This document shows, piece by piece, positions 16,246 through 24,949 of a stretch of DNA of 64,000 bases. The notes under the pieces are model-generated. The model was not told the DNA's origin. It did no database searches and saw nothing but the letters and a program-made list of their open reading frames with translations. The DNA lies in assembly GCF_900115245.1 (NCBI RefSeq), contig NZ_FOVT01000002.1, positions 1 through 64,000 of the forward strand, in the 5' to 3' direction. The number at the start of each line of letters is the position of its first letter. Within the stretch, counting starts at the first letter, position 1. The DNA comes from Mesorhizobium sp. NFR06 (GTDB taxonomy: Bacteria; Pseudomonadota; Alphaproteobacteria; Rhizobiales; Rhizobiaceae). A program made the translations under genes and the position numbers.

Positions 16246-16464
16246 ATGAAAACCTACAGGGTTGAGGAAATGGCTGGTGAGATGGCTGTGAGCCGGCACG
16301 TTGCCAATGCCGACACCCCCTGGGAGGCAGCCACGAACGCAACTGGCAAGGAAGTCAAAGGCCGGCGAGAGGAGAAGTTCTGGGTCCGCGTGACCGATGA
16401 GCAAGCCCGGGCGGTCTACAAATATGTGTTTAAATGGCCGTTTGTCAGTCGCCTCCAACGATAG
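16246..16464 (+). CDS. Small hypothetical protein
   Basis: A 72-residue protein starting MKTYRVEEMAGEMAVSRHVA with a GAGGGAG ribosome site before the ATG. The order strand-helix-strand and the end FWVRVTDEQARAVYKYVF suggest a compact soluble protein. No family was recognised. It stands 81 bases after the methyltransferase gene. Confidence 0.55.
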   Translation: MKTYRVEEMAGEMAVSRHVANADTPWEAATNATGKEVKGRREEKFWVRVTDEQARAVYKYVFKWPFVSRLQR

Positions 16465-16616
16465 CGCCTGTTGAAAACGCCGGATTTGCGAATTCGACTG
16501 CCCTGAATCATGACATAGATAGACCAGGGCCTCGCGCAACACAGTTTGCTGACTTCATGGCCTCTCGTCCTCCGGCGACCGTCGAACGCCCCCTCGTCCT
16601 TCTCTCGGCTTATAAT

Positions 16617-16645
16617 GAAAAACCCGCTGGCCGGAGCCAGCGGGT
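16617..16645 (-). terminator. Strong hairpin terminator (minus direction)
   Basis: A perfect 10-bp stem, ACCCGCTGGC at 16622-16631 with GCCAGCGGGT at 16636-16645, closed by CGGA. Read on the minus strand the stem is followed by TTTTTC, a rho-independent terminator. No minus-strand gene was found directly upstream of it, so the transcript it ends is unknown. Apart from this, 16465-16775 shows no gene. Confidence 0.7.
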
Positions 16646-16775
16646 GAGGTGGAGGGTCTTGAAATGACCAGGTGCCAACCTGGCGCCTTACAAACCGGGG
16701 AACGGGCGGAATGTTCCTTTGCAGGTTCTGGCCAGCCTTTCTCCTTGCTCCGAATTAGGACTATGTTCCGCGCCA

Positions 16776-16970
16776 ATGTCTCGTAACACGGTCCTCATTG
16801 CAACGGTGATCATCATCGCAGTTTTGGCCTTTTTGCACCAAGGAATCATGGTTCCTAGACCGCATGTCATTGGGCCTGGCTCTGGCCTACCCCACCCGCG
16901 CCGGGCCGCCGGCCGTGCGTACAACCAGGGACAACGCTTCCACCTCGCTGCCATAGTTCTGGCCATTTGA
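16776..16970 (+). CDS. Possible small membrane protein
   Basis: A 64-codon reading that begins [20 protein letters not shown], a convincing single membrane helix of a type common in short rhizobial proteins. The rest (after GIMVPRP) looks random and may be out-of-frame or decayed sequence. The ribosome site is weak. It overlaps the next gene by 4 bases. Confidence 0.3.
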   Translation: MSRNTVLIATVIIIAVLAFLHQGIMVPRPHVIGPGSGLPHPRRAAGRAYNQGQRFHLAAIVLAI

Positions 16971-17341
16971 AAAAGTTCAAATCGCTGAAGCGCCACATCG
17001 GCGTGCACTACCGCTTGACACCGGACGAGTACCGCGAGAAGTGGGGCCTAAAGCCGGACTATCCTATGGTGGCGCGGTCCAGCGATCGGCCTCGGCCAAG
17101 TCGAGCGGGCTCGGCCGGAAAACCGCGGCAAAGGGCAATGGCAAAAAGCGTGCTTCGCGATAACCCGGATCCTTGCCCGTTTTGCTCGTTTTCGGAGGTG
17201 ATACCGTACGTGACGGCTGAGGCTCGCGTCGTGATGAGATGTGAAAACTGCGGGGCGTCTGGATCAGTCTGCATCGACAAATTGAATGCAGTCAGAAGTT
17301 GGAATCGCCGTCCCGCCACGCCCGACCAGGATTGGGACTGA
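16967..17341 (+). CDS. MucR/Ros remnant joined to a Lar-like zinc ribbon
   Basis: 124 residues from a TTG. Residues 1-38 ([20 protein letters not shown] and [15 protein letters not shown]) match the second half of the MucR/Ros DNA-binding domain. The preceding CxxD half of the zinc finger is missing, so only the histidines remain. Residues about 68-116 ([16 protein letters not shown] and AVRSWNRR) match Lar-type restriction-alleviation zinc ribbons: two CxxC pairs followed by the W-N-R-R end. Lar proteins protect incoming DNA from type I restriction. The joint may be an accidental fusion after truncation of a mucR gene, or a MucR-helix plus ribbon protein. Confidence 0.6.
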   Translation: MKKFKSLKRHIGVHYRLTPDEYREKWGLKPDYPMVARSSDRPRPSRAGSAGKPRQRAMAKSVLRDNPDPCPFCSFSEVIPYVTAEARVVMRCENCGASGSVCIDKLNAVRSWNRRPATPDQDWD

Positions 17342-17669
17342 CGGCTTTCCAATAAGCTTTGGCAACCCGTCAAAACGTCATGCCCCCGTGGCGAAAGTGA
17401 GAACTTTCTATACTTTCTATAGTAGCATGGGCCGATGTCGCGCCATCAATTCGCGCAGGAAAGTACCGCAGACCACATCGCAGACGCCTCCTGAGCCGAT
17501 TTGCAAAATGGACAAGCAATCGTGGAAGACCTCGGTCGAAATTATCGGGGAAAATTCAAAAGCAGGCATTACGTGCGGGTCATCGAAGATGGCGTTGTGA
17601 GCATAAAGGCATTCCATTCCCGAGCGAAAGGGCGCGGCTCGGAGCTGTGCCATTTCGTTGATACAGAAA
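17342..17669. other. Gene-free stretch
   Basis: No convincing gene in these 330 bases. Overlapping short readings exist on both strands but none resembles a known family or has a good start. Confidence 0.4.
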
Positions 17670-17697
17670 GCCCGGCCACCGAAGATGCCGGGCGTTT
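17670..17697 (-). terminator. Terminator of the small membrane-associated gene
   Basis: GCCCGGC at 17670-17676 pairs with GCCGGGC at 17687-17693. On the minus strand the stem lies just after the stop of the gene at 17696 and is followed by TTTCTG. Confidence 0.55.
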
Positions 17698-18049
17698 AAC
17701 TGTTAGGTCGCTTATAGAACCAGCGATCCCGGCCAGATCCACTAGCATCACTGAGGGTGAGGCCCAGCAGCAATCCCATCGCGGCGCCAAGAAAGAAGGC
17801 CGTTGAAACCGTTCCAGGATTCTGTTGGACGGCTCCCGAAACCGTCCGGAGCGCAGCAGTCCGGCCGGCGTTATCGGCAGCGCTTTCATACCAGCCTGCT
17901 GCTTCCTCTCCAACCTCTTGGGCTCGCTCGGCCAGCGTCCGATTGATCTTGTTGATCTCGTGCTTCAGCTGCGCAACTTGCTTCTCTAGCGCCTTTTGAG
18001 CTTCGCGCTGGTTTATGCTCGGCGTTGATTCGTCGTTTGTGTCGGGCAT
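17696..18049 (-). CDS. ElaB/YqjD/DUF883-like inner-membrane-associated protein
   Basis: 117 residues from the ATG at 18049, which has GGAGGAAG at ideal spacing; the longer frame to 18166 is not needed. A coiled-coil N-terminal half (EAQKALEKQVAQLKHEINKI, with NRTLAERAQEV following) leads to a C-terminal glycine-rich hydrophobic segment (AFFLGAAMGLLLGLTL) ending in a basic tail. This is the plan of ribosome- or membrane-associated stress proteins of the ElaB/DUF883 group. A terminator follows its stop. Confidence 0.7.
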   Translation of the reverse strand: MPDTNDESTPSINQREAQKALEKQVAQLKHEINKINRTLAERAQEVGEEAAGWYESAADNAGRTAALRTVSGAVQQNPGTVSTAFFLGAAMGLLLGLTLSDASGSGRDRWFYKRPNS

Positions 18050-18199
18050 CGGCTTCCTCCCTTTACGTCGACTCTCAACGACCGATCTCGGAAGATAGTT
18101 CCGGCAAAGCCTGCCACCCTGAGAAGGCCGAGCGCTGATGCCAACCGGCGCGGGCTTCGTGCACATCCCAACAATAGTGCTCCCCGCGGCCCGCGTCGA

Positions 18200-19168
18200 T
18201 CACTGGGCAGCAAACCGCCTGCGGCTAGCGGGCGGCCCACAATCAGCATGTCCGTCTTTCGGAACTCCGTCAGGGGTGAATGCAGATAGTATAGCCTCCA
18301 GCGAAACATTTAGGGCGTTCGAAAACGTCCTGCCCTTCTGCCAAACCGCGACGTAGTGATAGAGCGCGGAGGGCTCCACCGGCTTGGCCTCCAACTCGAA
18401 GGCCTTGTATTCACGCGCGACGATTTCATTGGTGATCGAAACGCCGAGGCCCGCCGATACGAATCCCGCCTCGTGGCCGTTCGAATCGTATTCGACGACT
18501 ATGTCCGGCTCGATGCCGGCAAATCGCAGGGCATTGAAGTTCATTTGATGCGAAGCGAATTGAGGGTCGATATCGACGATCGTTTCTCCCGCAAGATCCT
18601 GCGCCTGAATGCATGTGTGTTTTGAGAAACGGTGTTTTGGATGGAAAATACATACGTTGCGCGCTGATCCCAGCGGCGCCCACTCAAACAGGCGAGAATC
18701 CAAAGGCAGCCTTGAGATTCCGAGATCCGCGCGGCCGGACAGGATGTGCTCGCCGATCTGGTCGTGGCTTCCCGAAATCGATCGGACGCTTGAGGCGATC
18801 TTGGAACGGATGATCGCTACGACCCTGGGCAGGGTCACGAAACCGAAGACAGCGGGCGCGGCAATCGATATGCGTTGCTTGTCGTCGTTCTTCATCGCGA
18901 AGATCGACCCCTCAAGCCGATCGAGCGACGTCAGGGCCAGTTCCACGTTCCGCAGGAGCTCCCAGGCTTCCTGGAGGGGAAGGATGCGGTTGGCCGATCT
19001 TTTGAAAAGCGCGAAGCCAAGCACGGCCTCGAGCTGTTTTACATACTGACTGACAGCGGGTTGGCTTATTCCGACCGCGGTCGCCGCGCGCCTGGTCGAG
19101 CCGGTCCGCAGCACCTCACGGAAAACCTGCAGCTGTCGGAGTTTCAGGCCGCCCTGCAGCAACTCCAT
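18200..19168 (-). CDS. LysR-family transcriptional regulator
   Basis: 322 residues from the ATG at 19168, which has AAAAGGA about 8 bases upstream; an ATG at 19204 is an alternative with no ribosome site. The winged helix-turn-helix is residues about 8-65 (LRQLQVFREVLRTGSTRRAA, then ISQPAVSQYVKQLE), followed by a two-lobed effector domain. It is divergent from the XRE gene at 19350, and an ABC-importer operon follows it, which suggests control by an imported solute as in opine (OccR/NocR-type) systems. Part of this gene is duplicated at 91-215. Confidence 0.9.
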   Translation of the reverse strand: MELLQGGLKLRQLQVFREVLRTGSTRRAATAVGISQPAVSQYVKQLEAVLGFALFKRSANRILPLQEAWELLRNVELALTSLDRLEGSIFAMKNDDKQRISIAAPAVFGFVTLPRVVAIIRSKIASSVRSISGSHDQIGEHILSGRADLGISRLPLDSRLFEWAPLGSARNVCIFHPKHRFSKHTCIQAQDLAGETIVDIDPQFASHQMNFNALRFAGIEPDIVVEYDSNGHEAGFVSAGLGVSITNEIVAREYKAFELEAKPVEPSALYHYVAVWQKGRTFSNALNVSLEAILSAFTPDGVPKDGHADCGPPASRRRFAAQ

Positions 19169-19285
19169 TCCGTGCGATCCTTTTGCCGAAACGCTCTGGG
19201 TCATCAGGTGACTGACTTGGCAGATGACGCTGAGGACTGCGCCATATGCAGAACCCCGAGATCGGCCGTTGTGGGCAATATAGAC

Positions 19286-19516
19286 TCCAGCATCGTATAG
19301 TCATTATAGTGACTGGTAAAGCTGAACGTTTGCTTATCGCTATGCGCGCATGCGACTGGCGGAGATTTTTGGAGCGAACGTTCGCAGGGTCCGCCTCAAG
19401 CGCGGAATGACCCTGGAATCTCTCGCTGCCGAAGCCGGCCTCGCCTACAGCTACATGGGTGGCATCGAGCGAGGGCAAAGAAACCCCAGCCTCGACGTCG
19501 CCGAGAGGATCGCAAG
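19286..19516 (+). repeat. Direct repeat, copy 2 (intact locus)
   Basis: Matches 260-490 nearly exactly. Here it joins an intact promoter region and an intact XRE gene, so this is the parental copy and the left one the derivative. Confidence 0.9.
19299..19314. promoter_or_regulatory. Dyad operator between LysR and XRE genes
   Basis: AGTCATTATAGTGACT is an inverted repeat with 5-bp perfect arms AGTCA and TGACT. It lies between the divergent LysR and XRE genes and 36 bases before the XRE start. The duplicate at 275-286 keeps a perfect TCACTATAGTGA. It is likely bound by the XRE protein, the LysR protein or both. Confidence 0.55.
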
Positions 19517-19571
19517 CGCGCTGGAGAGCGATCCGGTCACGCTGTTTTGCGCACAGCCGTCAGAAAAGTAG
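19350..19571 (+). CDS. XRE-family helix-turn-helix regulator
   Basis: A 73-residue single-domain repressor type: VRRVRLKRGMTLESLAAEAG followed by LAYSYMGGIERGQRNPSLDV and a C-terminal ALESDPVTLF. The five-helix lambda-repressor fold fills the whole protein. It is transcribed divergently from the LysR gene and is the intact form of the fragment at 324. It probably represses its own promoter through the dyad at 19299. Confidence 0.85.
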   Translation: MRLAEIFGANVRRVRLKRGMTLESLAAEAGLAYSYMGGIERGQRNPSLDVAERIASALESDPVTLFCAQPSEK

Positions 19572-19921
19572 CTGCCGCTAATTTCGGATTTGGGGCTTTG
19601 AACCCAGGCCGCGCCGCCCCTGCCCCTCGAAATGCACCATGGACACCGCGTCGTGGGCAGGGCGAGTCACTATGGTACATGCGCCGCGTCCAACCATTCA
19701 CGGCATCCGACGAGGATCGTCAAAAGTATATAACGCTAGATTATAGAGAAAGTTGTCAAAATTATAGATTGATAACGGTTCTCTTGACGATAATATAAGA
19801 ACAATTCGCAAATTAACTGCAAATTATTACTCGAACAATTCACAACCTTAGGTAAGCCATCTGAGTCCAAGCGGCAAGGATCGACATGCGTTGCCGAATT
19901 GTGCGGTGAGGAAAGCGGGCC
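19572..19921 (+). other. AT-rich leader of the ABC importer operon
   Basis: No gene in these 350 bases. The part from about 19725 to 19830 is markedly AT-rich compared with its surroundings and should hold the importer promoter; no unambiguous -35/-10 pair or LysR box was fixed. Confidence 0.45.
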
Positions 19922-20581
19922 ATGAGCGGTTTTGCTAGCCAGTTTGTTGTCGCATTCATGGTCACTGTGGGCCTTGCTCTTGTGGCCGGCTCGCTCGGTA
20001 CTGCGTTTGGGCTCTTTCTGGCGATTTCGAAGGGCGGGGCCGCGCCCCGATTCATGAGTGTCGTGACGGCTTACACGACGGTGGTCCGTGGCGTTCCAGA
20101 ACTTCTCATTATCCTGCTCATCTACTTCGGCGGAACCACTTTGGCCAGCAAGGTCGCCGGCAGGTATGTGGAGGTCAACGCTTTCACGGCCGGAGTCATC
20201 GCGCTGTCGGTCGTATTCAGCGGTTACGCGACCGAAGTGTTTCGCGGTGCGATTGCGGCTGTGCCAGCCGGTCAAACCGAAGCGGCGAAGTCGCTTGGGC
20301 TGAATGCCTGGCAGCGTTGGATGTTCATCATCGGTCCGCAGATGCTGCGGCTGGCATTGCCTGCCTATGGCAATCTCTGGATTTCGCTGTTCAAGGATAC
20401 CGCGCTGGTTTCGATCGTCGGCCTGACCGACATCATGCGCGTTGCCTATGTCGGCGCCGGATCCATGCGCGCGCCATTGAGCTTCTATCTCGCGGCATCG
20501 GCTCTCTATCTGTCGCTGACGACTGTCACGCTGCTGTCCATCCGGCTGGCTGAGCGGCGCTACCCCGCATTTGGTCGATAG
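19922..20581 (+). CDS. ABC importer permease, HisQ/OccQ type
   Basis: A 219-residue inner-membrane protein with about five helices. The cytoplasmic loop with the EAA motif is visible as AAKSLGLNAWQRWMFIIGPQ, which contacts the ATPase. The conserved RGVPELLIILLIYFGG entry and KDTALVSIVGLTDIM are typical of permeases for polar amino acids and opines. It is the first gene of a permease-permease-binding-protein operon. No gene for the ATP-binding subunit accompanies it. Confidence 0.9.
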   Translation: MSGFASQFVVAFMVTVGLALVAGSLGTAFGLFLAISKGGAAPRFMSVVTAYTTVVRGVPELLIILLIYFGGTTLASKVAGRYVEVNAFTAGVIALSVVFSGYATEVFRGAIAAVPAGQTEAAKSLGLNAWQRWMFIIGPQMLRLALPAYGNLWISLFKDTALVSIVGLTDIMRVAYVGAGSMRAPLSFYLAASALYLSLTTVTLLSIRLAERRYPAFGR

Positions 20582-20592
20582 GAGCGCGTCCC

Positions 20593-21342
20593 GTGAACTT
20601 CGGCTTGATGCTTGACGCAATTGTGGTCCTTCCTTCGGGCATTGGGCTCACCTTGACCCTGACAGTTCTGTCGCTGATGGCGGGATTTCTTCTTTCGGTG
20701 CCTCTGGCGTTCATCCGCGCATTCGCACGCCCCGGCCTATCGCTCGCGGTTCTGGCCTATACGTACGTCTTCCGCGGCACGCCCATGCTCGTTCAGCTCT
20801 TCCTGCTCTATTACGGTCTGGGCCAGATCGAGGCGGTTCGGGCGAGCGTTTTCTGGATGATCCTGCGAGATCCTTTCTGGTGCGCGCTGCTGACGTTTTC
20901 ATTGAACAGCGCAGCCCACACGACCGAGATCCTGTGCCGCGGTCTGCAATCGGTGCCGAAAGGCCTCATTGAGGCCGCTGCCGCGCTCGGTCTGAAACGC
21001 CTCCAGATCGCTCGCCTGGTCACCTTTCCGATCGCCTTCAGGATCTCCCTTCCCGCTTACGGGAACGAGGTCGTGGGCATGATCAAGGGTTCGTCCTTGG
21101 CAAGCACTGTAACGCTGCTCGAGATAACCGGCATGGCGAGGCAGATGGTATCGGCAACGTTCGCGCCTTACGAGATCTTCATCGTCGCCGGCGCGATCTA
21201 TCTGGCGTTGACCTCGATCGCCGTGAAAGCCACCCAATTCCTCGAGCGACGGCTTTCGACCGACCGAAATCCAGCGCCGCGCCGGCGGGCGCGATTTCGG
21301 CCAGCCCTGCCCCACCAAGAGATCACGCCACCCGTCCCGTGA
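20593..21342 (+). CDS. ABC importer permease, HisM/OccM type
   Basis: A 249-residue permease partner. It has RGTPMLVQLFLLYYGLG near the N-terminus, the EAA loop EAAAALGLKRLQIARLVTFP and KGSSLASTVTLLEITG. It begins with GTG 11 bases after the previous stop. With the 19922 gene product it forms the heterodimeric channel. Its C-terminal tail is arginine-rich. Confidence 0.9.
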   Translation: MNFGLMLDAIVVLPSGIGLTLTLTVLSLMAGFLLSVPLAFIRAFARPGLSLAVLAYTYVFRGTPMLVQLFLLYYGLGQIEAVRASVFWMILRDPFWCALLTFSLNSAAHTTEILCRGLQSVPKGLIEAAAALGLKRLQIARLVTFPIAFRISLPAYGNEVVGMIKGSSLASTVTLLEITGMARQMVSATFAPYEIFIVAGAIYLALTSIAVKATQFLERRLSTDRNPAPRRRARFRPALPHQEITPPVP

Positions 21343-21395
21343 CCCCGCCCTAGCGGGCCGACTTCCCCACCAACTCCAACGAAAGAGGTGCCTTC

Positions 21396-22244
21396 ATGCG
21401 CATACCCTTGTCTATTGCTATTTCCCTCGCGGCCTTGATGTCGTCAGCCCCGGTCCAAGCCTCGGGCGAACGAGCGATATCGATCGCCACCGAAGGCGCG
21501 TCGCCGCCCTGGGATGGCACCGACGCCAATGGCGAGCTCTACGGTTACGATGTCGATGTCGGCCGCGAGTTGTGCAACCGCATGAAGCTCAAATGCAGCT
21601 TCGTCGCGCAGGACTGGGACGGGATCATTCCAGCGCTTCTCGTTGGCAAGTACGATGTGATCATGTCCGGGATGGCGATCACCGAGAAACGCAAGCAGCA
21701 GATCGCCTTCTCAATTCCCTATGCTGCCGGCTTCAACCAGTTCGTGGTGCGCAAGGAACTTGGACTCGATGCTGGTGACACCAAGCAGAAGGTGAACCTC
21801 TCGACCATAGGGGACAAGGAAAAGGCCGCTATCGAGCGCGTCAGATCGACCCTCAGCGGCAAAGCCATCGGAGTCCTGCGCTCGTCAAACTCGGAGGCTG
21901 TTGTGAAGGCGCTCCTGGGCGACGTCGTCACGATCCGCAGCTATGACAGCCTGGACAATCTGAAACTCGATCTCGGCGCAGGGCGGGTCGACGGCGGCCT
22001 CGCCGACTATTTCACGTGGCGGGACTTCCTGGAGACGCCCGCCGGTTCGATTGCGGTGTTTCTCGGGCCGGAGCTGAACGGCGGCCTGTGGGGGCCGGGT
22101 GTCGGCGCCGGCATGCGCAAGGACGACGCCGAGTTGCTTGCCAAGTTCAACACGGCCATCGATGCGGCCACCAAGGATGGGACGATCAAGGCACTCAGCC
22201 TGAAATGGTTCAAGACCGACATTTCGCCGGGCCAGCCGAAATAG
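21396..22244 (+). CDS. Periplasmic solute-binding protein, polar amino acid/opine type
   Basis: A 282-residue secreted protein. A signal peptide (SIAISLAALMSSAPVQA, cleaved near ASG) is followed by the family start AISIATEGASPPWDGTD, GYDVDVGRELC, and WDGIIPALLVGKYDVIMSGM, ending with the terminal WFKTDI. It captures a polar amino acid or opine-like ligand for the permeases upstream. AAAGAGG precedes the ATG. The precise ligand cannot be read from sequence. Confidence 0.9.
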   Translation: MRIPLSIAISLAALMSSAPVQASGERAISIATEGASPPWDGTDANGELYGYDVDVGRELCNRMKLKCSFVAQDWDGIIPALLVGKYDVIMSGMAITEKRKQQIAFSIPYAAGFNQFVVRKELGLDAGDTKQKVNLSTIGDKEKAAIERVRSTLSGKAIGVLRSSNSEAVVKALLGDVVTIRSYDSLDNLKLDLGAGRVDGGLADYFTWRDFLETPAGSIAVFLGPELNGGLWGPGVGAGMRKDDAELLAKFNTAIDAATKDGTIKALSLKWFKTDISPGQPK

Positions 22245-22324
22245 GCTGACACAACCAGCTTCGATATCGATTTGGCGTTGGCTGAGCCGCCAGCGTCGCC
22301 TCTTACAATCCCAGGGCGAGCTCC

Positions 22325-23578
22325 ATGCAATATCCCTTCTGCGCCGTCGTGACCGGTCAATCACTGATCACGCACGACATCCATCACATTCAGAATGAGC
22401 GCTTCAGCCAGGTTGAACTCTTCCTGCAGCAGGGTGACGTCGTCTTCACCAATTTCGAATCGACCATCCTCGGCAAACACGGTGGCTGGCCGACCAAGGA
22501 AAAGTACTTCGGCTATTCCACCGCCGAGGTGCTGGATGCGTTGCGGGACATTGGCTTCAACGCGCTTGCGCTTGCCAACAACCACGCGTTCGATCTCGGC
22601 CCTCACGGCATCCTCTCGACGCTAGAGGAAGTGGCAGCGCGCGGCTTCTTGCATGCCGGCATTGGGACGGACGAGACCGATGCGGCGAGACCGGGCCGTC
22701 GCCAACTGGGTTCCCGTGAGGTCTCGTTGCTCGCGTTCTACGCGGGCCCTGGCCCGGCCAACATGTATGCCGAGAATGGCACAGCTTCCCGGCCGGCCCG
22801 CCCCGGCGTCAACCGACTGAAGACGGTTCGGAAAATCGGAGTTCCGGACGGACATCTCCGAAGGCTGGCGCGGCTTGGAAGCCAGTTGCAAAGCTCGCAT
22901 TTCGAACTGGCCAACTATGCGCAACCGGAGGACCCGCCGGAGGTGGTGAGCGGCAAGGAGATCAATTTCTACGGCACCGTGTTCGCTCAAGCCGCCGACT
23001 TTGGTCGCCTGATCGAGGTCGATCCGCAAAGTGCGGGCAGCCATCTATCCGCTATCCGGCAGGCGGCGGCGCGGGGCGATTTCGTCATCGCCTATCTGCA
23101 CCACCACCATTGGGAACCTGGTTGGCAGGACGTGCCGTGCTGGGTGCAGGCCTTTGCCCGGATGTGCGTCGATGCCGGCGCCGACCTCTTCGTCAGCCAT
23201 GGCGCTCCGGTGCTTCAGGCTATGGAGATCTACCAAGGGTCGCCGATCTTCTACGGCCTCGGCAATTTCCTCTTCCACGTGCATCCCGACGAGAACGAAT
23301 GGGACCCACCGGAAGTCTGGCAGAGCATCGTCGCTGCATGCCGCTATAGTGCGAGCGGGTGCCTGGAAGGCATAGACCTTCTCCCCGTCGTGATCGGTGG
23401 CGACGAACAGACTGCCGAATCGAAAACGAGAAGATTGGTTCCGATCGGCGCCACCGAAAACGTGGCGCGAGATATTCTTGAAGGCTTCGCCAGTCGCTCG
23501 CGGAGCTTCGGCACGGAGATCGCGATATCGGGAAATTCCGGTCGTATCGCTGTACCCGCGGCGCGCAAGTTTGGCTGA
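22325..23578 (+). CDS. CapA/PgsA-like calcineurin-fold protein
   Basis: A 417-residue protein of the CapA (poly-gamma-glutamate capsule) family. FTNFESTI, ANNHAFDLG (the NNH metal ligands), AYLHHHHWEP and SHGAPVLQAMEIYQGSPIFY followed by GLGNFLF are the family landmarks. No signal peptide is seen, so a cytosolic metallohydrolase acting on an imported compound is likelier than capsule export. It follows the importer genes by 80 bases and could process the imported solute, perhaps a glutamyl conjugate, which is inference. Confidence 0.85.
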   Translation: MQYPFCAVVTGQSLITHDIHHIQNERFSQVELFLQQGDVVFTNFESTILGKHGGWPTKEKYFGYSTAEVLDALRDIGFNALALANNHAFDLGPHGILSTLEEVAARGFLHAGIGTDETDAARPGRRQLGSREVSLLAFYAGPGPANMYAENGTASRPARPGVNRLKTVRKIGVPDGHLRRLARLGSQLQSSHFELANYAQPEDPPEVVSGKEINFYGTVFAQAADFGRLIEVDPQSAGSHLSAIRQAAARGDFVIAYLHHHHWEPGWQDVPCWVQAFARMCVDAGADLFVSHGAPVLQAMEIYQGSPIFYGLGNFLFHVHPDENEWDPPEVWQSIVAACRYSASGCLEGIDLLPVVIGGDEQTAESKTRRLVPIGATENVARDILEGFASRSRSFGTEIAISGNSGRIAVPAARKFG

Positions 23579-23652
23579 CAAGATCCAATTAAGTCGTCAA
23601 GCAGTCTTGCGTTGGGCTGGCGCAGGTCCGCCGGCCGTCTCGCAGTCCGCAT

Positions 23653-24126
23653 TCATTCGAGGGAAGCCATCTCCTCGCCCAAAGCGGCGATCAAGCCCGA
23701 CACGCGATTGCGCACACGCGGATGAAGCTGCATCAGCCCCTCAATCAGGCGCCGGCCTTCGGCGCTTGCAATAAAATCGATGCGCTCGTCGACCGGCAAA
23801 GGACAAGTTTCACCGCCGGTCACGTCGTTGCCCGGCAAGCCCTCGAAAAAGCGGCTGACAGGAACGCCCAGCGACGTAGCAATTTCGTAGAGCATTGACG
23901 CGCTCACGCGGTTCTTCGCGTTCTCGTATTTCTGGAGCTGTTGGAAACTGATGCCTATGGATCGGGCAAGCTGGGCTTGCGACACATCCGACTGGAGGCG
24001 GACGGTCGCGATCTGCCTACCGACGTGCTGATCGGCGGGATGAGCGTCACTCTCCGCATTCGGCTTCGGTCCCATCCGAAAGGGGTTGGGGCGTTGCGGT
24101 TTCAATAATGCCTGTCGATACTCCAT
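23653..24126 (-). CDS. XRE-family regulator
   Basis: 157 residues from an ATG with GGGGAG upstream. The helix-turn-helix spans about 35-90 (VGRQIATVRLQSDVSQAQLA, then SIGISFQQLQKYENAKNRVS). The C-terminal part (RRLIEGLMQLHPRVRNRVSG) is a regulatory helix pair seen in rhizobial relatives. It is divergent from the HTH gene at 24276 across an 18-bp palindrome that is a likely operator. Confidence 0.85.
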   Translation of the reverse strand: MEYRQALLKPQRPNPFRMGPKPNAESDAHPADQHVGRQIATVRLQSDVSQAQLARSIGISFQQLQKYENAKNRVSASMLYEIATSLGVPVSRFFEGLPGNDVTGGETCPLPVDERIDFIASAEGRRLIEGLMQLHPRVRNRVSGLIAALGEEMASLE

Positions 24127-24208
24127 CGATCGCTCCCCGAACTAGTGAGTTTGTCGCGGTACGCCCTGGCCTTCATGTCGAGTTATCTGGTCCGAAATCG
24201 CCATTTAA

Positions 24209-24226
24209 TATACCTTATAAGGTATA
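24209..24226. promoter_or_regulatory. 18-bp perfect palindrome, operator of divergent HTH genes
   Basis: TATACCTTATAAGGTATA reads the same on both strands. It lies between the divergent HTH genes at 24126 and 24276, in AT-rich DNA that also looks like promoter sequence. One or both HTH proteins probably bind it. Confidence 0.6.
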
Positions 24227-24275
24227 AAAAAACCCTATATGTGGCGAAGAGCACTGGCCTGCCGATTGTGGACTC

Positions 24276-24512
24276 ATGGTCAGTCCACGACAGATTCGAG
24301 CCGCACGGGCTTTGCTTGGTTGGTCGCAGCAGGAACTCGCCGACAAGGCAATTGTGTCGCTGAATGCGCTAGCCAGGCTGGAAAATGGCAAAGTAGATTC
24401 CCGGATCAGTACTTTGCAGGCGATCGAGACGGCCCTGACAAAAGCTGGCGTTGAATTCTTGTCCGCTGGTCATAAGGGCGAGGGTGTGCGGCTCTTGGAT
24501 CCCCAGGCCTAA
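24276..24512 (+). CDS. Small HTH regulator
   Basis: A 78-residue protein, nearly all helix-turn-helix: RAARALLGWSQQELADKAIV, then SLNALARLENGKVDSRISTL and a C-terminal GVEFLSAGHKGEGVRLL strand pair. This is the common rhizobial XRE type with a short beta tail. It is divergent from 24126 across the palindrome. Confidence 0.85.
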   Translation: MVSPRQIRAARALLGWSQQELADKAIVSLNALARLENGKVDSRISTLQAIETALTKAGVEFLSAGHKGEGVRLLDPQA

Positions 24513-24714
24513 ATGCTCAATTTAGCGAGAAGAAACGTTCCGTCAGATGAACGAGCTAGACGATTCGAACGCTTTTTCCTGTGCAGCAAGCATTGGATTG
24601 CCCTGCCATGACGCAGGGCGAACCGGCAAGTGTGTCACGTGAGGCGCGGCTTCGGAACTAGCGACCTTGAACTCTCTGGCCAACCGAGGCGAACGCGATC
24701 GCTCACTTCGGGTA

Positions 24715-24850
24715 CGCCATGTCGATCAGTTAGGTGAGAAACTGCTCGCCGTTTGCCTGGGTTAGCTGCCGAATCTCTCGCAACATCGCCTGCGCGTACC
24801 GCAAGTCTTCTAACTTGGTGGGCTGCTCGCCGCCTGACTTTGGTCCTTCT
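24715..24850 (-). pseudogene. Relic of a small rhizobial protein with an internal stop
   Basis: On the minus strand the frame reads TKLEDLRYAQAMLREIRQLT and then ANGEQFLT, a TAA, and LIDMAYP. Small rhizobial proteins have the same pattern without the stop, ending in a LIDMAY-like stretch. The start is also missing. The rest of 24513-24949 shows nothing recognisable. Confidence 0.4.
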
Positions 24851-24949
24851 CATACGAGATAACATGTGCGAAATACCGATCCTGCATAGTCAGTTGGCAC
24901 GATATATCGCCGGACAGCCCTCCTACGTCGTAGGACCTGTGATCTAGTT

